This document shows positions 32,629-40,427 of a stretch of DNA of 64,000 nucleotides, one piece after another. Location: contig PQAO01000019.1 in NCBI GenBank assembly GCA_003104995.1, forward strand, positions 1-64,000, in the 5' to 3' direction. The DNA comes from Dehalococcoidia bacterium. Lineage in GTDB: Bacteria > Chloroflexota > Dehalococcoidia > Tepidiformales > Tepidiformaceae. A model generated the notes under the pieces. That model worked only from the letters and a program-made list of their open reading frames with translations, searched no databases and was not told the DNA's origin. The position numbers and the translations under genes are program-made. Each line of letters starts with the position of its first letter. The stretch's first letter is position 1.

Positions 32629-33632
32629 CACAGCCAAAACGTGGACTGGGGCGGGGCCTGGATGCCCTCTTCGGTGGAGCCGCGGCCGTCCCACCCTCCG
32701 ACCCGGAAGAGCACACCGAATCCGCGGCCGGGACACCCACCGCTCCACCCGAGCCGCGCGAGGAACGCCGTCCCGAGCCCCCGCCACCCCATGTGGCTAC
32801 CACGTTGCCACAGCCTCCCGCCGCCCGCCGCGGCGGCCCCGACCAGCTCGATCTCGACCTCATCGCGCCGAACCCGGAACAGCCCCGCACCAACTTCGAA
32901 CCGGAGAAACTCCGCGAACTCTCCGATTCCATCCGCGAACACGGCATCATCCAGCCCCTCGTCGTCAGCCGCGACGAGGACGGCGGCTACCGCCTGATAG
33001 CCGGCGAACGCCGCCTCCAGGCCGCGCGCCTCGCCGGGCTCGAAACCGTCCCGGTCGTCATCCGCGAAGCTGCCGACCACGAACTCCTCGAACTCGCGCT
33101 CATCGAGAACATCCAGCGCGCCGACCTCAACCCTGTCGAAGAAGCAATGGCGTATCGCCGCCTCGTGGAGGAATACGGCCTCACCCAGGAAGAAGTCGCC
33201 CGCCGCGTCGGCAAGAATCGCGCCACCGTCGCCAACGCCCTGCGTCTCCTCCAGCTCGAATCCGAGATCCGCCGCAGCCTCGTCGCAGGCGAGATCACCG
33301 AGGGCCACGCCCGCGCCCTCCTCGGCCTGCCCGAAGGCCGCGGCCGTGTCAGCGCCTGGCGCGACGTCGTGAAGCGCAAGCTCTCCGTCCGCGACACCGA
33401 GAGCTTCGTCCGCCGCCAGCTTGCCGGCGTCCCGGCCACCAGCGCCTCGCCCGGCGCCCAGACCGCCCGCCGCGATTCCGCCCTCTCCGACATCGAGGCC
33501 CGCCTCCGCCGCGCCCTCAGCACCCGGGTGAGGGTCGAACCCCAGAAGAAGGGCGCGAAAATCGTCATCGAGTGCTACAGCTCCGAGGAGTTTGAGAATG
33601 TCGTCAGCACCCTCCTTGGTGAGTACCAGTGA
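32625..33632 (+). CDS. parB: chromosome partitioning protein ParB/Spo0J
   Basis: A 335-residue CTP-dependent clamp that loads at parS. N-terminal GLGRGLDALFGG is the usual ParA-stimulating start; a Pro-rich linker of about 50 residues follows. The CTP-binding core has AGERRLQAARLAG (GERRxxA patch) and LIENIQRADLNPVEEA, the helix-turn-helix is TQEEVARRVGKNRATVANALRLL, and the C-terminal dimer domain ends KIVIECYSSEEFENVVSTLL. It overlaps parA and the next RidA gene by four bases each. Confidence 0.97.
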   Translation: MTQPKRGLGRGLDALFGGAAAVPPSDPEEHTESAAGTPTAPPEPREERRPEPPPPHVATTLPQPPAARRGGPDQLDLDLIAPNPEQPRTNFEPEKLRELSDSIREHGIIQPLVVSRDEDGGYRLIAGERRLQAARLAGLETVPVVIREAADHELLELALIENIQRADLNPVEEAMAYRRLVEEYGLTQEEVARRVGKNRATVANALRLLQLESEIRRSLVAGEITEGHARALLGLPEGRGRVSAWRDVVKRKLSVRDTESFVRRQLAGVPATSASPGAQTARRDSALSDIEARLRRALSTRVRVEPQKKGAKIVIECYSSEEFENVVSTLLGEYQ

Positions 33633-34093
33633 GCGCCGAAGCACGCCTCCACGAACTCGGCATCCAGCTCCCGTCCCCCGGCGCTCCTGGCGGCCTTTAC
33701 GTCCCCTGCGTCCGCAGCGGCAACCAGCTCTTCGTCTCCGGCCAGGTCCCGCGTAACGCCGATGGCACGGGCGTGGCGATGCAGGGCAAGCTCGGCGCGG
33801 ACGTCACCATCGAACAGGGCGCCGAACTCGCCCGCACCTGCGCCATCCAGGCCCTCGCCGTCGTCCGCGCTGAACTCGGCTCGCTCGACCGCATCACGCG
33901 CGTCCTCCGCGTCGGGGGCTATGTCGCCAGCGCCAAAGGCTTCACCGCCCACCCGCTCGTCATCAATGGCGCCTCGCAGTTGCTGGTCGATGTCCTGGGC
34001 GAAGCCGGCCGCCACGCGCGCATCGCCATAGGCGTCGCCGAACTCCCCTCGGGGGTGCCCGTCGAAGTCGAGTTCCTCTTCGAACTGTCCTGA
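33629..34093 (+). CDS. RidA/YjgF-family protein
   Basis: A 154-residue protein of the RidA (YjgF/YER057c) superfamily, many of which hydrolyse reactive enamine/imine intermediates. LFVSGQVPRNADG, AALAVVRAELGSLDRITRVLRVGGYVAS and a late VPVEVEFLFEL are typical of the YjgH/TdcF-like branch. The Arg usually needed for imine deamination (in the RxxxxVxxLP type motif) is not obvious, so enzymatic activity is uncertain. GTG 33629 overlaps the parB stop, making it the last gene of the parAB operon. Confidence 0.88.
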   Translation: MSAEARLHELGIQLPSPGAPGGLYVPCVRSGNQLFVSGQVPRNADGTGVAMQGKLGADVTIEQGAELARTCAIQALAVVRAELGSLDRITRVLRVGGYVASAKGFTAHPLVINGASQLLVDVLGEAGRHARIAIGVAELPSGVPVEVEFLFELS

Positions 34094-34105
34094 ATCTCCG
34101 CCCTC

Positions 34106-34303
34106 TTACTTCGACGGATACAGCCCGTAGCTCCCCGCGTACACGATCGGCTCGCCGGCGCTCTCCACGATCTCCGTCTGCGCCACGCCCTTCGTCCCCG
34201 CTTCCAGGTCGCCGTCCTGCGTCGCCATCGCGCCAGCCAGCGTACCGCCGGCAACCAGCGCCGACGCCAACACCGCCCCGATCCGTACCTTCGTTGTCTT
34301 CAC
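34106..34303 (-). CDS. small exported protein, unknown
   Basis: A 65-residue protein with a convincing signal peptide (KTTKVRIGAVLASALVAGGTLAGAMA, about 1-28) and a short acidic mature part ending YAGSYGLYPSK. GTG 34303 is preceded by GGGAG seven bases upstream. No family is recognised. Convergent with the RidA gene, 12 bases between stops. Confidence 0.55.
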   Translation of the reverse strand: MKTTKVRIGAVLASALVAGGTLAGAMATQDGDLEAGTKGVAQTEIVESAGEPIVYAGSYGLYPSK

Positions 34304-34351
34304 CGTGGTTCTCCCGAATTCCCTCTGCCGTCATCGTGTCAGGAAGCGGCG

Positions 34352-34459
34352 CCTCCTCCTGTACTGCGCTTCACGCAGGGCCCCTGCATCCGACCAGAGG
34401 AGGAGATGGAGAGCCCGTAGGCGGACGCCTGAGCGTAAGACAGCTGCCGGCCCGGGCTC
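34352..34459. other. structured intergenic segment upstream of prs
   Basis: Three nested or successive inverted repeats: CCTCCTC (34352-34358) with GAGGAGG (34397-34403) enclosing CTGCG/CGCAG (34364-34378), then GAGCCCG (34411-34417) with CGGGCTC (34453-34459). It could be a leader RNA of the minus-strand small gene, as the likely prs promoter lies downstream of it. No known RNA class matches. Confidence 0.4.
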
Positions 34460-34488
34460 TTACACAAAACCCGCCCCCGCCCCGACTA

Positions 34489-34516
34489 CTGGCAAGCGCC
34501 GCCCCCGTGGTACATT
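34489..34516 (+). promoter_or_regulatory. probable prs promoter
   Basis: CTGGCA (34489-34494) and extended -10 TGG-TACATT (hexamer 34511-34516), 16-base spacing, 55 bases before the prs start. Confidence 0.4.
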
Positions 34517-34570
34517 CGGAGTGCGCCCATGGCGGGGCGGTTCGACCTTAGGACCGGGGAGTAGCCTTCC

Positions 34571-35512
34571 GTGTACAACGACCTTGCGATCTTCACTGGC
34601 CGGGCCCATCCCGAGCTCGCCCAGGCCATCGCCGCGCGCCTCGGCCGCCAGCTCGGCAACATCGATGTCTTCGAATTCTCGAACGAGAACATCTTCGTCC
34701 AGTTCCAGGAAAACATCCGCATGCGCGATGTCTTCCTCGTCCAACCCTTCGTCAGCCCGGTAAACACCTCGATCATGGAACTCCTCATCATGATCGACGC
34801 CGCCCGCCGCGCCTCGGCCGGCCGCATCACCGCCGTCATTCCCTACTACGCCTATGGCCGCAGCGACAAGAAGGACCAGCCCCGCGTCCCCATCACCGCC
34901 CGCCTGATCGCCAACATGCTCGAAACCGCCGGCGCCGACCGCGTCCTGACCATGAACCTCCACGCCGGCCAGATCCAGGGCTTTTTCAACATCCCTCTCG
35001 ACGAGCTCAACGCCCTCTTCACCATGACGGCCCACTTCAAGAACGAACACCTCGAAAACTACGTCGTCGTCGCGCCGGATGTCGGCGATGAAAAGCGCGC
35101 GCGCGATGTCGCCGCCCGGCTCGACATGCCCCTCGCGATCATCGAGAAGCGCCGCCTCGGCAACACGGGCCGCACCGAAGCCATGAACGTCATCGGCGAA
35201 GTCGAAGGCCGCAATGTCCTCGTGATCGATGACGAGATCGACACTGCCGGGACCATCACGGAGGCCGTCCGCATCCTGCGCGAGCGTGGGGCGCGCGACG
35301 CGATCATCGCCTGCTACCACGGGCTCTTCACCGGTCCGGCCATCGAGCGCCTCAGCGCCGCCGGCGCCCGCGAGATCGTCGTCACCGACTCGATCCCGAT
35401 CCCCGAGGCCAAGCGCCTGCCCAACATGACCATTCTCCCCGTCGCACCCCTGCTCGGCGACGCCATCGGCCGGATCCACTCCGGTCAGAGCGTCGGCGCG
35501 CTCTTCCAGTAA
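34571..35512 (+). CDS. prs: ribose-phosphate pyrophosphokinase
   Basis: Makes PRPP from ribose 5-phosphate and ATP for nucleotide, His and Trp synthesis. The 313 residues show FSNENIFVQFQENIRMRDVF, YYAYGRSDKKDQPR (ATP loop), MNLHAGQIQGFF (His/metal site) and the PRPP loop VLVIDDEIDTAGT. GTG start at 34571 gives the family length; the ribosome site is poor (GGGGAG at 34556-34561). Monocistronic. Confidence 0.96.
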   Translation: MYNDLAIFTGRAHPELAQAIAARLGRQLGNIDVFEFSNENIFVQFQENIRMRDVFLVQPFVSPVNTSIMELLIMIDAARRASAGRITAVIPYYAYGRSDKKDQPRVPITARLIANMLETAGADRVLTMNLHAGQIQGFFNIPLDELNALFTMTAHFKNEHLENYVVVAPDVGDEKRARDVAARLDMPLAIIEKRRLGNTGRTEAMNVIGEVEGRNVLVIDDEIDTAGTITEAVRILRERGARDAIIACYHGLFTGPAIERLSAAGAREIVVTDSIPIPEAKRLPNMTILPVAPLLGDAIGRIHSGQSVGALFQ

Positions 35513-35597
35513 CCACCTCTTCGCCCTGCCGCCCTTCCTCGCATCAGGGCAAGCGCCCACCCGCCGCAATGCTTCTGCAAGGCCAATTTACGCGCGT

Positions 35598-35629
35598 TTA
35601 ACACCAGTCCTGCCCGTTTGTGGTACAAA
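35598..35629 (+). promoter_or_regulatory. probable promoter of the second riboswitch
   Basis: Extended -10 TGG-TACAAA (TG at 35621, hexamer 35624-35629) with TTAACA (35598-35603) as a possible, rather distant -35. It abuts the riboswitch. Confidence 0.4.
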
Positions 35630-35631
35630 TA

Positions 35632-35761
35632 GCTTGCCGAATCCGTGTCGACACGGAACGGGGGAACCATTTCCTGGGGTGTATCCCGGCGTCCAGCCGG
35701 GTAGGTGAACTCCCTCACCGAACCCGACAGCTAACCCCGTAGGCGCGAAGGGAGAGGCGTG
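35632..35761 (+). ncRNA. second cyclic di-AMP riboswitch (ydaO/yuaA class)
   Basis: The same conserved elements as at 14875 occur in order: TTGCCGAATCC at 35634, ACGGGGGAACCA at 35658, CTGGGGTGTATCC at 35674, CACCGAACCCGACAG at 35716, CTAACCCCGTAGGCG at 35731 and GAAGGGAGA. About 100 bases separate it from the ATG at 35865. Two ydaO elements in 64 kb indicate that c-di-AMP is an active signal here. The variable hairpins differ in sequence from the first copy. Confidence 0.93.
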
Positions 35762-35864
35762 GCAGCCGCTCAGCCTGCCGCAATTGCCTCTCAGACGCCC
35801 TGGATTGCGTGCCACTGGCTTCAACACCGGCGGCTCCGCTTCCACCGCTTCTCAGGAGGCTCAC

Positions 35865-36038
35865 ATGCTTCGTCCCGGTCATCAACCCTGGTGGCGAAAG
35901 ATCTTCGCTGAATCCACCATCGTCAACGCGGCCGCCACCGCTGTCCGCCGCTGCCCCGAATGCAGCTCCGCCTACGACAGCTGCGACCGCTATTGCCCCG
36001 GCTGCCACACCGCAACCCCCGAGTGGCGCTACGGCTAA
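35865..36038 (+). CDS. 57-residue zinc-ribbon protein under c-di-AMP control
   Basis: A small protein with two CPxC knuckles, CPEC and CPGC, 13 residues between them (plus an extra Cys in DSCDRY), which should hold one zinc. The N-terminal half is basic and amphipathic (PWWRKIFAESTIVNAAA). CAGGAGG lies five bases before ATG 35865. It is the only gene between the riboswitch and a strong terminator, so the switch exists to control this protein alone. Function unknown; a regulator of another protein or RNA is plausible. Confidence 0.75.
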   Translation: MLRPGHQPWWRKIFAESTIVNAAATAVRRCPECSSAYDSCDRYCPGCHTATPEWRYG

Positions 36039-36094
36039 ACACGTTCCGTTCCCTCCTCTGGTGTGTCCGCCACCCCTGGGCGGCGCACCCCGGC

Positions 36095-36123
36095 AAGGCC
36101 ACCCGCCGCAAGCGGGTGGCCTT
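36095..36123. terminator. 12-pair hairpin, probably bidirectional
   Basis: AAGGCCACCCGC (36095-36106) pairs perfectly with GCGGGTGGCCTT (36112-36123) around CGCAA. It separates the zinc-ribbon gene from the convergent thioesterase gene and could serve both. Confidence 0.8.
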
Positions 36124-36152
36124 CTCGGTTGCCAAACGCACCAGGACCTCCC

Positions 36153-36848
36153 TCAGCCCTTCCCCGCCGGCCGATCCGGTTCCACCCGGAACCGCCCGTA
36201 ATCCGTCATGATGAAGACGCCCTCCGCCTCCGCGCACAGGGTTTCGCCGGCATGCAGCGTGCCCGATGCGAAGATCTTCCGCCCGTCGACCCGCTCTACC
36301 CGCGCCCGAAAACGCACCTCTATATGCAACGGCGTCGGCCGGCGGTAGCGCACCGTCAGCGTGCCGGTCATCCCCGGCTGCCCGGTCATCGCCTGCACCA
36401 TCCCCAGCGCCTCATCGAAGGCCGCCGCCACCAGTCCCCCGTGGACATGGCCGGGCGGCCCCTCGTACTGCTTTCCGAACACAGCCGTCCCCGCCACCGC
36501 GTCGCCCTCCACCCACAGCTTGAGCGGCGGCGCCACCGGGTTCGCCATCCCCAGGAGGGGGCTGTGGTCGAACAGCGCCCGCGTATCGCCCGAGGGCGAT
36601 GTTTCGCCGAACCCCCACGAGCGTCGCCCCGTCCGCGTTGCTTCGAGGTGTTCGGCAAAGCGCTCACTCGCCTCCGCGGCCGCGATCAGGTCGGCCTCCG
36701 GGGCATCCATGTCCATCAGCCCTTCGGTGATCTTGCGCATCGCCGCCGCCAGCCGCAGGAGCGCTGCCCGCTGGCCCTCCGGCGGCGCTTCGTTCGGTAT
36801 CCAGGTCGAAAGCCGTGCAAACGGCTCCGGTGCTTCCGTCTCTTCCAT
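36153..36848 (-). CDS. PaaI-type hotdog thioesterase
   Basis: A 231-residue protein whose C-terminal about 120 residues form a hotdog fold of the PaaI group, which hydrolyses acyl- or aryl-CoA thioesters. EGPPGHVHGGLVAAAFDEALG is the hallmark HGG...D/E block with the active-site Asp/Glu, and TGTLTVRYRRPTPLHIEVRFRARVERVDGRKIF the matching strands. The N-terminal about 100 residues are helical and not assigned. The gene is 21 bases downstream of the hydrolase-like gene and could share its transcript. Confidence 0.9.
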   Translation of the reverse strand: MEETEAPEPFARLSTWIPNEAPPEGQRAALLRLAAAMRKITEGLMDMDAPEADLIAAAEASERFAEHLEATRTGRRSWGFGETSPSGDTRALFDHSPLLGMANPVAPPLKLWVEGDAVAGTAVFGKQYEGPPGHVHGGLVAAAFDEALGMVQAMTGQPGMTGTLTVRYRRPTPLHIEVRFRARVERVDGRKIFASGTLHAGETLCAEAEGVFIMTDYGRFRVEPDRPAGKG

Positions 36849-36869
36849 GACTGGATTATGGCTGCGGCG

Positions 36870-38108
36870 TCAGCGGAGCGCGAACAACCGCAGCGGCTCC
36901 GTCATCAGCGGCACCACCACCGGCGCCGAAAGCTCGCGAAACCTGAAGCCCTTGCCCGCCACCAGCTCTCGTACCACGTTCGAGACCACCACCTCGCCCG
37001 GCGCCGCCACCACCGAGGCGCGTACCGCAACCACGAGCGACTGGTCTGCCTCCGTTGCCGGGGCCGACCCTGGCTCGCCCGCATGCACCCCAATGCTCAC
37101 GCCCGTCTCCTCGGCCAGCACCCGGGCGCAGCCGAGCGCAGCCTGTGCCGAGCCGAACACCCCGGTCGGCGTGCCCCCCATCAGCGCCACCGGCGCGCCA
37201 CCGTGCGAGGCGATCCGCTCCGCGATTACTCCCGGCCGGGCGTTCCCATTCGCCACGAGCACGGTCCGCAGCGGCATGTCGTCGAAGGCGGCGGTTCGCT
37301 CCTTCACCGGCTCCTGGTGTTCCAGGAACTCGCTCATCGCGCGGATCGCGTCTCGCAGGTTCCCCGGCAGCGCCAGCCGCCCGTCGGGCACCGACCCGGC
37401 GAGCCGAACCGCCAGGTCCCGCGGTGTAAGCGCGTTCATGTCGAAGTGCACCACCAGCACCGGGCAAATAACCCGGCTCAGTAGTGGCGTCACGTCTGTC
37501 TCCCGGTCCACCTGTAGGTACTTCAAGAAGTCCTCCGGCGTCATCGCCGCCCGCATCTGCGCGGCCAGCGCCCGCGGAACGTCGCCCGGCACCCACCCGA
37601 AGGCGTGTGACATCGAGGCTTCCGTGTACGTCACCCAATCGACCAGGATCAGCGATTCCAGCGCTGCCCGGGCCGCCTGGCTCCAGTAGTCGCTCCCCCG
37701 CGTGTAGGGCTGGTGAAGGACCAGGTGCGACACCCGCTCCGGCCGTTCCGCCGCATAGGCAATCGCCCACGAGCATGCGTGGAGATTCGCCTGGATGGCG
37801 AACCGTTCCAGCCCCAGGCGGTCGGCAACCGCGTCGATATCGCGCATGCGCGCCTCCAGCGAGATGTCGGCGACATCCCGGTCGGAGAGCCCCGCCCCCC
37901 GCGAATCGAAGCGCACCACCCGCATCGTCTCCGCCATCCGTTCGAATTCGTGGTAGCGGGTCTGGAAAGGCAGGCCGCACTCGAGGCCGATATGGCTCAG
38001 CTGGGGCGGCCGCAGCGCGATGACCGGTACCCCGCCGGCGCCGAACGAGGTGTAGGCAAGGTTCACTCCATCGCTCGTCCGGGTGTACTGGATACGCGGC
38101 TCCAACAT
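36870..38108 (-). CDS. degenerate alpha/beta hydrolase fused to a cyclase-like domain
   Basis: A 412-residue two-domain protein. Residues 1-260 are an alpha/beta hydrolase (RFDSRGAGLSDR, YAAERPERVSHLVLHQP, CPVLVVHFDMNALTP), but the nucleophile elbow reads QANLHACSWAIAYA where GxSxGG is expected, so the serine seems lost. Residues about 330-412 (VSIGVHAGE, ASVVAAPGEVVVSNVVRELVAGKGFRF, EPLRLFAL) match the C-terminal half of a class III adenylyl cyclase without its metal-binding part. Both domains look non-catalytic, suggesting ligand sensing. An ATG at 38108 has AGGAG right against it; TTG at the next codon or an upstream start is possible. Confidence 0.78.
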   Translation of the reverse strand: MLEPRIQYTRTSDGVNLAYTSFGAGGVPVIALRPPQLSHIGLECGLPFQTRYHEFERMAETMRVVRFDSRGAGLSDRDVADISLEARMRDIDAVADRLGLERFAIQANLHACSWAIAYAAERPERVSHLVLHQPYTRGSDYWSQAARAALESLILVDWVTYTEASMSHAFGWVPGDVPRALAAQMRAAMTPEDFLKYLQVDRETDVTPLLSRVICPVLVVHFDMNALTPRDLAVRLAGSVPDGRLALPGNLRDAIRAMSEFLEHQEPVKERTAAFDDMPLRTVLVANGNARPGVIAERIASHGGAPVALMGGTPTGVFGSAQAALGCARVLAEETGVSIGVHAGEPGSAPATEADQSLVVAVRASVVAAPGEVVVSNVVRELVAGKGFRFRELSAPVVVPLMTEPLRLFALR

Positions 38109-38199
38109 CTCCTGATCGTATGCGCCTCGGGCGGCCTCGAAGAATCCGCCGGCCGGAGGGCCGGTCTCATACAAAGGGCGGATATCCCGCCGCCGATCG

Positions 38200-38230
38200 T
38201 TCGACCCCGGAGCGGCCCGGTGGATATACT
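38200..38230 (+). promoter_or_regulatory. probable promoter of the fluoride riboswitch
   Basis: TATACT (38225-38230) is a good -10; TTCGAC (38200-38205) at 19 bases is the likely -35. The riboswitch begins ten bases downstream. Confidence 0.5.
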
Positions 38231-38240
38231 TCCGCCCGAA

Positions 38241-38294
38241 GGCGATGGAGTCCGCCTTGCTCAACCGCCCGATTGCGGGCTGATGACTCCTGCA
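38241..38294 (+). ncRNA. fluoride (crcB) riboswitch
   Basis: GGCGATGGAGTCCGCC is followed by AACCGCCCG and GGGCTGATGACTCCT, the ordered conserved parts of the fluoride aptamer: P1/P2 helices, the AACCGCC junction and the TGATGACTCCT pseudoknot strand. A small hairpin CCCC-TGAT-GGGG-like segment (38300-38313) follows and may link folding to expression. The gene after it encodes the fluoride channel, which confirms the call. Confidence 0.93.
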
Positions 38295-38330
38295 CACTGC
38301 CCCTGATCGGGGTCCCGCAGGAGATTGCCA

Positions 38331-38702
38331 GTGGCCTACCTCTACATCATGCTCGGCGCGATCGCCGGCGCCCCGCTTCGCTACTTCGTCCAGGGCCGCG
38401 TCCAGGATCTTGCACCCCCGGCGTTTCCCTATGGCACCCTGGTCGTGAATATCACCGGCTGCCTGCTCATCGGCCTCCTGCTCACCCTCGCCGAAGAGCG
38501 CGAGATGCTCGGCCGCGAATCCCGCCTCCTTCTTGTCACGGGTTTCCTCGGGGGCTACACCACTTTCAGCACCTTTGGCTGGGAAACCTACGCGCTGCTG
38601 CGTGATAACGAGGTGCTCCAGGCTTCCGGCAACGTCATTCTCAGCGTCGCCGGCGGGATCTTCGGTGTCTGGGCCGGCTCGATGATCGCGAGGCTTCCAT
38701 GA
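38331..38702 (+). CDS. crcB: fluoride channel CrcB/Fluc
   Basis: A 123-residue four-helix membrane protein that exports fluoride passively as a dimer. GAIAGAPLRYFVQGRV, FPYGTLVVNITGCLLIGLLL and TGFLGGYTTFSTFGWET (pore-lining block) are complete. GTG 38331 has CAGGAG seven bases upstream; the upstream TTG is less likely. It is preceded by a fluoride riboswitch and overlaps the DUF190 gene by four bases. Confidence 0.95.
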   Translation: MAYLYIMLGAIAGAPLRYFVQGRVQDLAPPAFPYGTLVVNITGCLLIGLLLTLAEEREMLGRESRLLLVTGFLGGYTTFSTFGWETYALLRDNEVLQASGNVILSVAGGIFGVWAGSMIARLP

Positions 38703-39049
38703 CCGAACACCTCAACCTGGATGGCGACGGCCTCCTCCTGCGCCTCTTCATCGGCGAACGCGACCAATGGCACGGCAAACCGCTTCACCAGGCCATCCTT
38801 TTGCTCGCCCGCGAACGCGGCCTGGCCGGTTGTACCGTCTCCCGCGCACTCGCCGGGTTCGGGGCGAGTTCCCGCATCCACACCACCAAGATTGAACGCC
38901 TCTCGATGGACCTGCCCATCGTCATCGAGATCGTCGACGCGCCGGAGAAGGTGCGCGCCTTCCTGCCGGCACTCGAAGAAATGGTCGACAACGGCCTCGC
39001 CACCCTCGAACCAGTCGAGGTCCACTTCTACCGTCACCGCCGCTCCTGA
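38699..39049 (+). CDS. DUF190-family protein
   Basis: A 116-residue cytoplasmic protein of the DUF190 family, which often accompanies crcB and has a PII-like ferredoxin fold. LLLRLFIGERDQWHGKPLHQAILLLARERGLAGCTVSRALAGFG and IVIEIVDAPEKVRAFLP match. It starts with ATG in the crcB stop, so it is made with the channel under fluoride control. Its role is not established; a nucleotide-sensing regulator of the channel is a reasonable guess. Confidence 0.92.
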   Translation: MTEHLNLDGDGLLLRLFIGERDQWHGKPLHQAILLLARERGLAGCTVSRALAGFGASSRIHTTKIERLSMDLPIVIEIVDAPEKVRAFLPALEEMVDNGLATLEPVEVHFYRHRRS

Positions 39050-39101
39050 ACCCGCCGGCGGCAACGGTCGCAGCCGCCGTGAGCCCCTACCTGGGAATGC
39101 G

Positions 39102-40427
39102 TTACTCGCGCCCCGAACCGGCCTGGCGTAACAGCTTCAGGAACTCCTCGTCGCCCTGGAGCATGGCAAGCTTCGGGTCGGCCGCCGCTTCCCGCGCATA
39201 CGCCGGGTCGATCTCCAGCGCCCGCCCGACGTGACGCAGCGCCTCGTCGCGGTTGCCCAGCGTGGCCGAAGCCTGGGCCGCACCGTACTGGGCCGCTGCG
39301 TCCGTCGCGTCCACCCGGATCGCCTCGCGGAAGTCGACCAGCCCGGCCGCCGCATCGCCGCCGTGCAGGTGCGCCAGTCCCCGGTTCACCATCACGGTCG
39401 AATCCGTCGGGTCGGCTGCCAGGGCGCCGTTGAAGTCCCTGAGCGCGGCCGCGTAATTCGCCCGGTAGAGGTGCAACATCCCCCGGTTGTTCAGCGCGTC
39501 TGCGTCGTCCGGCTGCAGTTCCAACGCCCGGTCGTAATCCAGCAGCGCGTTCTCCAGGTCGCCCGAGCGTGTCCGCGCGTTGGCGCGGTTGTAGAACGCG
39601 GCCGTCAGGTCCCCATCGAGCTCGATTGCCTGGGTGTACCGCTCGATCGCCAGCCCGTACTGACCCACGTTGAAGTACACGTTCCCCTCGTCCAGGTACG
39701 ACTCGGCCGTCCGCCGCGGCGGCGGCACGATGGCCGCGGGCTCCAGGCCAGTCAGCGCCTCCTCCACCGAGTCGAGCAGTTGCTCCTCCGGCGCCGCCGG
39801 TGACTCGCTGGGGGGTGCAGGCGGCGCAACCGCCTCCTCGATCGAGCCGGCCAGCTGCGCCGCGGGTGCTTCCTCCGCCGGCGTCGCCGCCAGCTCCTCG
39901 AACGCTTCGGTCACCACATCCGCTTCGGCCGGCGCGTCCGTCGCGGCCACCTCGTCCACAACCGTGAGCGGTTCCTCCAGCAGGTCCCGCCCGTGCTCGA
40001 CCGCTTCAAGCATCTCCGCGAAGTCCAGGCCCTCGTCCTCGCCGGGCGTCATCTCCTCAGCTTCCGCCGGGACAACCTCTTCCAGTTCCGGGGTGGGCGC
40101 TTCAGGCTCGATCGTCACCGCCTCCGGCTCGACGACGGCCCCGACCTCATCGAGCGCAATGTCCGTCGGCGGGAGGTCCTGCGGGGGCGTCATCCCTTCC
40201 GACTCCGCCTGGGCGATCTCGTCCGCAAGTTCCTCGGCCTCAACCGCCTCGTCGCGCTCCTCCGCCGTCTCGAAGCCCGCCGGGGGCGGAGGCGGCGGTT
40301 CCACGGTCGGGGGAGTCCAGCGCTGCGGCACCGGCGATGCCTGCCGGCGCCGTACCACCGAGGCAACCACATATACCGCCGCGGAGACCACACCGAGGAT
40401 CACCAGCAGGCGGATGATGCGTTTCAT
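39102..40427 (-). CDS. membrane-anchored TPR protein with acidic linker
   Basis: A 441-residue protein with an N-terminal membrane helix (about 5-25, IIRLLVILGVVSAAVYVVASV), a long Glu/Ala/Pro-rich disordered region (about 30-230) and four or more TPR units (about 240-420; NVYFNVGQYGLAIERYTQAIELD, NRANARTRSGDLENALLDYDRALELQPDDADA and so on). It presumably scaffolds other proteins at the membrane. The ATG overlaps the stop of the upstream gene by four bases. Low-complexity linker length may vary between strains. Confidence 0.82.
   Translation of the reverse strand: MKRIIRLLVILGVVSAAVYVVASVVRRRQASPVPQRWTPPTVEPPPPPPAGFETAEERDEAVEAEELADEIAQAESEGMTPPQDLPPTDIALDEVGAVVEPEAVTIEPEAPTPELEEVVPAEAEEMTPGEDEGLDFAEMLEAVEHGRDLLEEPLTVVDEVAATDAPAEADVVTEAFEELAATPAEEAPAAQLAGSIEEAVAPPAPPSESPAAPEEQLLDSVEEALTGLEPAAIVPPPRRTAESYLDEGNVYFNVGQYGLAIERYTQAIELDGDLTAAFYNRANARTRSGDLENALLDYDRALELQPDDADALNNRGMLHLYRANYAAALRDFNGALAADPTDSTVMVNRGLAHLHGGDAAAGLVDFREAIRVDATDAAAQYGAAQASATLGNRDEALRHVGRALEIDPAYAREAAADPKLAMLQGDEEFLKLLRQAGSGRE

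Noticed and set aside
38117-38297. N-terminal extension of the hydrolase/cyclase fusion to 38297
   Set aside because: It would run through the fluoride riboswitch and its promoter on the opposite strand and has no conserved domain content.
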